DNA from: Acidobacteriota bacterium
GTDB lineage: Bacteria > Acidobacteriota > Polarisedimenticolia > JACPZX01
DNA: 64,000 nt
NCBI GenBank assembly: GCA_016195325.1
Contig: JACPZX010000018.1
Span: 80,001-144,000 of the forward strand
Direction: 5' to 3'
Shown: positions 57,756 through 64,000 of the stretch, one piece after another
Layout: every line of letters starts with the position of its first letter
Position numbering within the stretch: the stretch's first letter is position 1
Notes under the pieces: generated by a model
Seen by the model: the letters and a program-made list of their open reading frames with translations, nothing else
Database searches by the model: none
What the model was told of the DNA's origin: nothing
Translations under genes and position numbers: made by a program

Positions 57756-58865
57756 CTACCAGAGTTTCGATTGGCCCCTGGTGCCACACCCCTCCGTCGT
57801 GATGCCGAGGTGGCGGGCGGCGCTCTCCGTCGTCTGCCGGCCGCGTGGGGTCCGATCGAGGAACCCGATCTGCATCAGGTACGGCTCGACCACCTCCTCG
57901 AGAGTGTCGGGCTCCTCCCCGATCGCGGCTGAAATCGTGGCGAGCCCCACGGGGCCGCCTCCGAACTTCTCGAGGATCAGACGAAGGACGCGGCGGTCGG
58001 TGTCGTCGAGGCCGTAGGCGTCGACGGCGAGACGCTCGAGCGCCTCGGAGGCGACGATCGTCGAGACGATGTCGGCGCCGGCCACCTGGGCGAAATCGCG
58101 GACCCGGCGGAGAAGGCGGTTGGCGACGCGCGGAGTGCCCCGGGATCGTCTCGCGATCTCCATGGCCCCGCCGCCGTCCACGCGGACGCCCAGGATCGTC
58201 GCGGACCGGCGGACGATGGCGGCGAGATCCGACTCCGAGTAGAAGCCCAGGTGGTGAACGATGCCGAACCGATCCCGGAGGGGAGACGTGAGGAGGCCGA
58301 TGCGCGTCGACGCCCCCACGAGAGTGAAGCGCGGGAGGTCGAGGCGCACGGACTTGGCGGAGGGTCCCTGCCCGATGATGATGTCGAGCTTGTAGTCCTC
58401 CATCGCCGGATACAGGATTTCCTCGAGCGTGGGCGAGAGTCGGTGGATCTCGTCGATGAAGAGAACGTCGCCGGGCTCCAGATTCGTGAGCAGCGCCGCG
58501 AGATCGCCGGCCTTGTCGATGGCGGGTCCCGAGGTCGTGTGGAGAACCGCGCGCTGCTCGGTGGCGATGATGTGGGCCAGCGTCGTCTTCCCCAGCCCCG
58601 GGGGGCCGTAGAGAAGAACGTGATCGACGGCTTCGCGGCGCTCTCGCGCCGCGCGCAGGAATATCGAGAGGTTTTCCTTCACCTGGGTCTGGCCGATGTA
58701 CTCCTTGAGGGACTTCGGTCTGAGCGACTGGTCGAATCCCGCGTCTTCGTCCAGGCTGTCCGGTCGGATGAGATCGGCGGCCGCTCCGGTCGTCCCGGGC
58801 GCGGTGGCGGCGACCTTGTCGCCCCCCTTCTTGCCGCGCGCGCGCGATGGCGACGCTTCCTTCAC
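57756..58865 (-). CDS. ruvB: Holliday junction branch migration ATPase RuvB
   Basis: The 369-residue protein has Walker [16 protein letters not shown], Walker [11 protein letters not shown], sensor [11 protein letters not shown] and the Arg-finger-containing [16 protein letters not shown]. The N-terminal 40 residues are a longer Gly/Ala-rich extension than in E. coli RuvB. It drives branch migration with RuvA. Its start overlaps ruvA by 4 bp. It is the last gene of the ruv run. Confidence 0.96.
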   Translation of the reverse strand: MKEASPSRARGKKGGDKVAATAPGTTGAAADLIRPDSLDEDAGFDQSLRPKSLKEYIGQTQVKENLSIFLRAARERREAVDHVLLYGPPGLGKTTLAHIIATEQRAVLHTTSGPAIDKAGDLAALLTNLEPGDVLFIDEIHRLSPTLEEILYPAMEDYKLDIIIGQGPSAKSVRLDLPRFTLVGASTRIGLLTSPLRDRFGIVHHLGFYSESDLAAIVRRSATILGVRVDGGGAMEIARRSRGTPRVANRLLRRVRDFAQVAGADIVSTIVASEALERLAVDAYGLDDTDRRVLRLILEKFGGGPVGLATISAAIGEEPDTLEEVVEPYLMQIGFLDRTPRGRQTTESAARHLGITTEGCGTRGQSKLW

Positions 58866-59545
58866 CTGTTCCTCCTCGCGATCTTCGGACCGACCTCGGC
58901 CCCGGCGGCGGGAATCGATTCGGCGCCGGCGCCCGACGGGCGGCGCGGCGACTTCGCCAGGCGCCGCAGCGTGTCGCGCAGCAGCCCCTCTAGCGGATCC
59001 GCCTCACCGGCCGCGGCGAGCGTCTCCTCGACCGCAGGGGCGATCTGCACCGCGCGATAGCCCAGATTCTCGAGCGCGGACATCAGGTCGCCGCGCCGCC
59101 CGCTCCCGGGGCGGGACGCCTGGGGGCCGAACGCCGCCGGAAGCCGGTTCAGCGCGCCGCTGAGCTCGAGCACGATGCGCTCGGCGGTCTTCGCCCCGAC
59201 CCCCGGCACCTGCGTCAGCCGGGCCGTGTCGCGGAACCGAATCGTCTGCACGAGATCGGCCGGCTCGAGGTGCGAGAGCAGTCCGGTGGCCAGGCGCGGG
59301 CCGATCCCGGGAACACCGATGAGCTTCTCGAAGAGATCGCGCTCGGGGCGGGTGTCGAATCCGAAGAGCGCGATGGCGTCCTCCCGCACATGCGTGTGGA
59401 TGCTCAGAGTCACCGTCGAGCCCGGAGCCGGGAGCCGGCTGAAGGTGGTCAGCGGGATCGTGACGCGATACCCGACGCCTCCCGCCTCGACCAGGACCTC
59501 CCCGGGCTCGCTCTCGATGAGGCGTCCTGTCAGGCTCCCGATCAC
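58862..59545 (-). CDS. ruvA: Holliday junction DNA-binding protein RuvA
   Basis: The 227-residue protein has the OB-fold N-terminus ([20 protein letters not shown]), the HhH segment [18 protein letters not shown] and [20 protein letters not shown]. The start is a GTG at 59545. It is longer than most RuvA proteins because of a disordered linker before the C-terminal domain and a basic C-terminal tail (GPKIARRNR). The usual neighbours ruvC and yebC are upstream but separated by a large gene. Confidence 0.94.
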   Translation of the reverse strand: MIGSLTGRLIESEPGEVLVEAGGVGYRVTIPLTTFSRLPAPGSTVTLSIHTHVREDAIALFGFDTRPERDLFEKLIGVPGIGPRLATGLLSHLEPADLVQTIRFRDTARLTQVPGVGAKTAERIVLELSGALNRLPAAFGPQASRPGSGRRGDLMSALENLGYRAVQIAPAVEETLAAAGEADPLEGLLRDTLRRLAKSPRRPSGAGAESIPAAGAEVGPKIARRNR

Positions 59546-59597
59546 ATCGCCCCCGTCCGGAGATCGGCCGCTGCTCTCTCGCGCACCGCCCCGGGCA

Positions 59598-62489
59598 TTA
59601 TAGGCCCGGCTCCTTTGGAGAAGATACCGGGGCTGCGGGGCCCGGAGATCGATCGATCCTTTCGAGCAGGCCTCGCGCGTCGGGCTGCCCGGGCGAACGC
59701 GCAAGGCTCATCGTCACGGCGCGCCTCGCGTCCTCGGTGGCGCCGTTCACGTAACAGGCGTAGGCGAACGCGTTGAGCGTCTCGATGCGCTCGGCGATGG
59801 GGCCGGCGTCGCCCATGACCCGGCGCGCAGCCGGAAGATCGCGGCTGTCCCCGAGCGCGACGATCAGGCTCGCGACCACGGCGGGATTCGAGGGGTCGAT
59901 CTGCCGCGCGCGCTCGAGGAGGCGGACCGCCTCGGTGAACTCCCCTCCCCGCGCCCTGAGGCCCGCGAGGTTCGCGAGCGTGGCGACGTGCCGCGGGCTG
60001 GACTCAAGGGCGTGGTTGAGGATCCCGAGGGCGTCCCCGCGCCGGCCCGCCTTCTCGTACGCGACGGCGAGGAGGTTGGCGACGACGACCCCGTCGGGGC
60101 GCGCCTTCCGCGCCCTCTCGAGGATCGAGACGTTTCCGGCGTCGTCGCCTCGGGCGGCGAGCAGCCGGCTCGCCTCGACGATCGCGTCGGTGGACGCCGG
60201 CTCGATGGCGAGCGCCGATCTCAGCGCCGAGAGGGCGTCGGCATCACGGCCCGCCGCCGCGAGGAGCAGGCCGAGCGCGGTGAACCGCGCCGGCTCGAGC
60301 CCTTCGCGGCGCGTGAGCCGCTCGAACATCGTCGCGCCCTCGACCGCGCGCCCCTGCGATCGACAGTATCGGGCGACGCTCAGGTAGTTCCTGGCGTCAA
60401 GATCGTCCGCCTCGCGAAGCGTGTCCTCGAGGCGCCGCCACCCTTCCTCCGCCTTTCCGGTGGCGATCAGAGACTGCGCCAGGCCAAGGCGCGCGGGCAC
60501 GAACGCCGGGAGAACCGCGAGGGCCGCCTCGTACTCGACCGAGGCTTCCTTGAGCCTTCCGGCAGCGAAGAGCGCGTTCGCGACGTTGACGTGGCTCGTC
60601 GCCGTCCCCGGCACGCCTCCTCGCGCTCCCTGCGCCGGATCCTGGTGACCGCGTTCGGCCGAACCGATGTATCCGAGCGCGGTCAGCTTCGCCAGCAGCT
60701 CGCCGTCGGCCTCAGAGCCGGCGGACGATGCGTCGGCGGGACGGCGGCCCTTCGTGCGTTCGTACGTGGCGACCTCCGCCGCCGGGGGAGGCGGGAGCGC
60801 GCCCGTTCCGATGAGTTCCGCGATCGGGTGCCCGGGCATGTCGCGGGCGGCGGGGATGGAGAGGAGCGACAGGATCGTCGGGGCGATATCCAGTATCGAC
60901 GGATCGCGTGGAAGCCTCCCGCGCGCGACGGTCGGCCCGGCGGCGAGGATGACGCCATCGAGCGTGTGCCACCGGCCGGGCTTCCCCTCGATGTCCGGGG
61001 GCACGTCGAGCGGCCGGCGATCGCCGGACGCGAATCCATGGTCGGAGACGACGACCACGACCGTGTCGGGGGACGACGCCGCAACGAGTTCGCCGATGAG
61101 CCGATCCTGGAGCCTGTAGAAGTTGTCGACCGCGTGAGCGAAGGCCCCGGCCTTCGCCGGGTCCGCCCACCGCATGGCGGGAGGCTCATACACGGCGAAC
61201 CTGTGATTGACCTCGTCGAGCCCCTCGAAATAGACCAGGGTGAGCGGGCTCTGTCCGCGATGGAGGCGATCGAGCGCAATCCTGTGATAGCTCCTCGTGG
61301 CGGCCAGGATCCGGAGCAGATGCGCCTCGGGATCCTGCCAGGAGGCGCGGCCCGGGAGCATCCCGCGAACCCGCGCGAACTCCGGCTCGGTGACGTCGAT
61401 GATCGAGCGCAGGTCTTCGAGCGTCACCTGCTCCGGGCGCACGATCATCCGGGAGATCTGAGGTTCGATGGAAGGGGGGTTGACCAGCCCATCGGTCGGG
61501 ATCGCCCCCTCCGGCTCCATCAGCGAGTAGGCAACGTGATCCGTGACCATCTCGCCGGCAACCCGTTCGGCGGGCCACGTGGCCCACCAGCCGACGGTGA
61601 GCGATGGGATGCCGAATCGGGTGAGAATCGACCACAGCGCCTCGGCTGTCCGCGAGCGGCTCGAGATGGGGATTCGCGTTCCGGTCGCAGGGTCGGCGGT
61701 CACGAAATCGGAGATGCCATGCTGTTCGGGCCCCTTGCCCGTCGCCATGGTGGTCCAGAGCAGCGGCGAGAGCGTCGGGATGCTGGACTTGAGCACTCCC
61801 CATGCGCCGCGATCCCTCAGCGCGCGCAGCGCGGGCAGATCTCCCGATTCGGCGAGCGGCTCCAGTCTCGCCCAGTCCGCCGAGTCCACGCCGATGACGA
61901 GCACCGGGTGCCGCGGAGCCACGTGCGCCCTGATCGCGGCCGCCACGTCGGGCCGCTCATCGCCTGGCGTGGCTCCCCCGTCCGCAGCCTCGATGCGGAG
62001 GACGACCGAATCGGGGACGACCCCGATGGACGCGAGAGAGGCCTCCAGGCGACGACTCGCTCCGGCCGTGACGTCCGGCGAACCGCCGGCAGGAATCGTG
62101 GTCGGCGGCAGCGATCGGACGGCGACGTCGATCGCGCCGCGGGCGGCGGCGTCGAGATCACCGGCACTGAGAAGATCGAACAGGGCGCGAGGCATCGCGC
62201 GCGCCGGGTCGAGATCCAGATCGTACCCGGCGTGAAGCGACGCCCCCTCCGGCGAGATGAACGTCGCGGTCCCCGCCAGATGCCGGGTCGAGCCCACGGT
62301 CGCTCGGCACTCCTCGACGATGGGCCAGCGAAGGTGAACTCCAGGCGCCACGCGGCGAGCCAGGCGGTCGGCGGCCCCGGAGCAGACGACCATCGACCCC
62401 GGGGGAACGCGAACGACCGAACTGAGCGTCGCCGCGGCAGCCAGCGCGACCGCGAGGCCCCACGCCGCCCGGCGCGCACGCGTGGTCAC
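59598..62489 (-). CDS. Large SPFH-like / alkaline phosphatase-type phosphodiesterase / TPR fusion protein
   Basis: The 963-residue protein joins three parts. Residues 9-24 are a membrane helix and 25-180 resemble an SPFH (prohibitin-like) domain (VRVPPGSMVVCSGAADRLAR). Residues 195-590 are a type I phosphodiesterase / alkaline phosphatase fold: VLVIGVDSADWARLEPLAES and VVVSDHGFASGDRRPLDVPP hold metal ligands, with a Thr nucleophile likely in IPTLSPLLWTTMATGKGPE. From about 620 to 950 there are TPR repeats (VNVANALFAAGRLKEASVEY, YLSVARYCRSQGRAVEGATM). It starts at a GTG overlapping the ruvC stop by 4 bp and ends 53 bp before ruvA. Its place between ruvC and ruvA is unusual. Confidence 0.78.
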   Translation of the reverse strand: MTTRARRAAWGLAVALAAAATLSSVVRVPPGSMVVCSGAADRLARRVAPGVHLRWPIVEECRATVGSTRHLAGTATFISPEGASLHAGYDLDLDPARAMPRALFDLLSAGDLDAAARGAIDVAVRSLPPTTIPAGGSPDVTAGASRRLEASLASIGVVPDSVVLRIEAADGGATPGDERPDVAAAIRAHVAPRHPVLVIGVDSADWARLEPLAESGDLPALRALRDRGAWGVLKSSIPTLSPLLWTTMATGKGPEQHGISDFVTADPATGTRIPISSRSRTAEALWSILTRFGIPSLTVGWWATWPAERVAGEMVTDHVAYSLMEPEGAIPTDGLVNPPSIEPQISRMIVRPEQVTLEDLRSIIDVTEPEFARVRGMLPGRASWQDPEAHLLRILAATRSYHRIALDRLHRGQSPLTLVYFEGLDEVNHRFAVYEPPAMRWADPAKAGAFAHAVDNFYRLQDRLIGELVAASSPDTVVVVVSDHGFASGDRRPLDVPPDIEGKPGRWHTLDGVILAAGPTVARGRLPRDPSILDIAPTILSLLSIPAARDMPGHPIAELIGTGALPPPPAAEVATYERTKGRRPADASSAGSEADGELLAKLTALGYIGSAERGHQDPAQGARGGVPGTATSHVNVANALFAAGRLKEASVEYEAALAVLPAFVPARLGLAQSLIATGKAEEGWRRLEDTLREADDLDARNYLSVARYCRSQGRAVEGATMFERLTRREGLEPARFTALGLLLAAAGRDADALSALRSALAIEPASTDAIVEASRLLAARGDDAGNVSILERARKARPDGVVVANLLAVAYEKAGRRGDALGILNHALESSPRHVATLANLAGLRARGGEFTEAVRLLERARQIDPSNPAVVASLIVALGDSRDLPAARRVMGDAGPIAERIETLNAFAYACYVNGATEDARRAVTMSLARSPGQPDARGLLERIDRSPGPAAPVSSPKEPGL

Positions 62490-62971
62490 GCGCCCGGACC
62501 TCTCCTCGTGTTCGCGTGGCAGAGCGCGACTGCGAGCGCGTCCGAAACGTCGTGGATCGCGTCACCCAGTCGGATTCCGAGCAGACGCTCGATCATGGAG
62601 CGCACCTGGACCTTGTCGGCCCGCCCCGCGCCGGTCACGGCCTTCTTCACGGCAAGGGGAGCATAGGCGAAGAGCGGGATGCCCCGGCGGGCTATTTCAA
62701 CGACGAGCGCCCCCCGCGCGTGCGCAAGCTGCAGCGCGCTGCGCGCATTCACCGCATGGAATAGGTCCTCGACCGCGGCTTCGTCCGGCCTGGCCTCGTC
62801 GAGGACAGCGCCCAGCGCGTCCGCCATGTGGAGGAGTCGCGACGGGAAGGAACCGGACGCGGGAGAGTGGAGTGCGCCGTGGGCCAGGACCTTGACGACC
62901 GCCCCGCGCTTTTCGAGAACCGCGTAGCCGGTCACGCGTGAACCGGGATCGACGCCCAGAATTCGCGTCAC
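62486..62971 (-). CDS. ruvC: Holliday junction endonuclease RuvC
   Basis: The 161-residue protein has RILGVDPGSRVTGYAVLEKR with the first catalytic Asp, AAVEDLFHAVNA with Glu, and IHDVSDALAVALCHANTR with the last Asp residues. It resolves four-way junctions as a dimer. The next gene overlaps the stop by 4 bp. Confidence 0.95.
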   Translation of the reverse strand: MTRILGVDPGSRVTGYAVLEKRGAVVKVLAHGALHSPASGSFPSRLLHMADALGAVLDEARPDEAAVEDLFHAVNARSALQLAHARGALVVEIARRGIPLFAYAPLAVKKAVTGAGRADKVQVRSMIERLLGIRLGDAIHDVSDALAVALCHANTRRGPGA

Positions 62972-63020
62972 CGCAGCCGGGGGGGTGGAGCTCCGCCGAG
63001 CGCGCTGGAGTGGCGGGACG

Positions 63021-63761
63021 TCAGGCCTCCATGTCGGCTTCGTCGATGTCGAAGTTCGCCCAGACGTTCTGGACGTCCTCGTGATCCTCGAGCACCTCGA
63101 TGAACCCGAGCACCCGCTTCGCGACGGAGCCTTCCGCTCTGACGGTCGTCTTCGGAAGCATCTTGACCTCGGAGTGGAGGACGGGCAAGGTCTTGGCCTT
63201 CACGACGTTCAACACGGTTTCGAATTGATCCGGGGAACAGATGAGCTCGAAGTTTTCGCCGTCGGCGCGCACGTCGTCACCGCCGGCCTCGAGCACGAGC
63301 TCGACGAGGTCGTCCTCGGTGAGGACGGACGGCCCGATCACGATGTATCCCTTCTTCTCGAACATCCAGCTCACGCTGTTGTGATCGCCGAGATTGCCGC
63401 CGTACTTCGTGAACATGTGCCGGATCTCGGGTAACGTGCGGTTCTTGTTGTCCGTGACCACGTTCAGGATGATCGCCACACCGCCAGGTCCGTACCCTTC
63501 GAAAGTGACCTCTTCGTAGGTCACGCCTTCCAGCTCGCCGGTCCCCTTCTTGATGGCCCGGGTGATGTTGTCGGCCGGCATGTTCGCTTCCTTGGCGGCA
63601 AGAACCGCCGTGCGAAGCCGCGGATTCCCCGTCTGATCGCCTCCACCGATCCGTGCGGCGACCGTGATTTCCTTGATGAGCCGGGTGAAGATCCGCCCAC
63701 GCTTCGAGTCGGCTGCGGCTTTCTTGTGCTTGATCGTCGCCCACTTGGAATGGCCACTCAT
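63021..63761 (-). CDS. yebC: YebC/PmpR-family protein
   Basis: The 246-residue protein begins with SGHSKWATIKHKKAAADSKR, the family hallmark, and has ANMPADNITRAIKKGTGELE. YebC proteins are transcription factors or translation factors that resolve ribosome stalls at polyproline. The ATG at 63761 follows a GGAG about eleven bases upstream. It usually lies before ruvC, as here. Confidence 0.95.
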   Translation of the reverse strand: MSGHSKWATIKHKKAAADSKRGRIFTRLIKEITVAARIGGGDQTGNPRLRTAVLAAKEANMPADNITRAIKKGTGELEGVTYEEVTFEGYGPGGVAIILNVVTDNKNRTLPEIRHMFTKYGGNLGDHNSVSWMFEKKGYIVIGPSVLTEDDLVELVLEAGGDDVRADGENFELICSPDQFETVLNVVKAKTLPVLHSEVKMLPKTTVRAEGSVAKRVLGFIEVLEDHEDVQNVWANFDIDEADMEA

Positions 63762-63794
63762 CGAACTGTCTCCAACTCGGAAAAGGTGAGGGGC

Positions 63795-63800
63795 ATTGTA
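63795..63800 (-). promoter_or_regulatory. Putative -10 box upstream of yebC
   Basis: TACAAT on the minus strand lies 34 bases before the yebC start. No good -35 box was found at 17-18 bp, so confidence is low. Confidence 0.28.
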
Positions 63801-64000
63801 GCATAGCCCTCCCGCATGCAGGGCATTCCCCGGCCACGCTTCATCCGACGTCGTCTCTTCGGATCGCCGGGCCGTCCGGCATATCACGCGGCGGATGCAC
63901 CGGAGCCAGGCGGGGGGCCATCGATGTCGGCAGTCGGAGTGACCTGCTCCCCGAGTCGCTTCGCTTCGAGATGGTCGCGGCTCACGCCAGAAACAGTGAT

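Overview
The window is GC-rich DNA from a Gram-negative bacterium. An outer membrane barrel protein, a TonB/ExbB/ExbD operon, lipoproteins with a lipobox and periplasmic TPR proteins point to a diderm envelope. The mix of RNase Y, an exosortase H (XrtH), an S55 (SpoIVB-like) peptidase and Rny next to a TonB operon with two ExbD genes is most like Acidobacteriota or a neighbouring uncultured phylum. That placement is inference from gene content only; no rRNA gene is present. Genes are dense, many overlap by 4 bp (ATGA, GTGA or TTGA), and about ten sigma-70-like promoters are readable. Most of these have an 18-bp spacer.

Layout, left to right. 1-7563 (minus): two TldD/TldE protease pairs, a SprT-like metallopeptidase, an outer membrane barrel, and an AAC(3)-fold acetyltransferase-like gene coupled to the second TldD/TldE pair. 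7695-9996 (plus): two glycosyltransferases. 10003-12287 (minus): IlvE, a GNAT acetyltransferase and a NicO-like membrane protein. 12448-17422: a LolA-like secreted protein, PabB, an MBL-fold hydrolase and RNase Y, followed by a 575-bp non-coding spacer. 17998-21433 (minus): an energy-transduction operon of TPR lipoprotein, TonB, ExbB, ExbD and ExbD. 21692-28787: molybdopterin genes in two minus-strand operons (gamma-CA, nrnA, elbB, moaD, moaE; and pepA, moaB, moaA) with a plus-strand methyltransferase between them. 28951-29151 is a MITE-like element, followed by a rhomboid protease.

29927-35963: a four-gene minus-strand operon (GHMP kinase, GH113-like glycoside hydrolase, low-complexity protein, nucleotide kinase), divergent from exosortase H and its membrane-TPR partner. 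35956-37104: an ECF sigma factor and an anti-sigma gene that appears frameshifted. 37264-42923: a small membrane protein, a geranylgeranyl-reductase-type flavoprotein, a diheme membrane cytochrome, tRNA-Thr(CGT), RodZ flanked by two related helical-repeat proteins, and a PP2C phosphatase. 43030-46344: an exported metalloprotease-like protein whose catalytic Glu is replaced, then a second ECF sigma/anti-sigma pair. 46439-56869 (plus): ArgS, a degenerate GGDEF protein, an S55 peptidase-like protein, a beta-propeller protein and an oligopeptide-type ABC importer without ATPases. 56827-63761 (minus): LarE, then yebC, ruvC, a large SPFH/phosphodiesterase/TPR fusion, ruvA and ruvB.

Functional themes are envelope biology (TonB system, exosortase, RodZ cluster, glycosyl enzymes), cofactor synthesis (molybdopterin, LarE, PabB), peptide processing (TldD/E twice, PepA, rhomboid, SprT, S55) and DNA repair (RuvABC). 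The best candidates for something undescribed are the exosortase H module, the RodZ module between paralogous repeat proteins, the ruv-embedded fusion protein, the doubled TldD/E locus and the MITE-like element.
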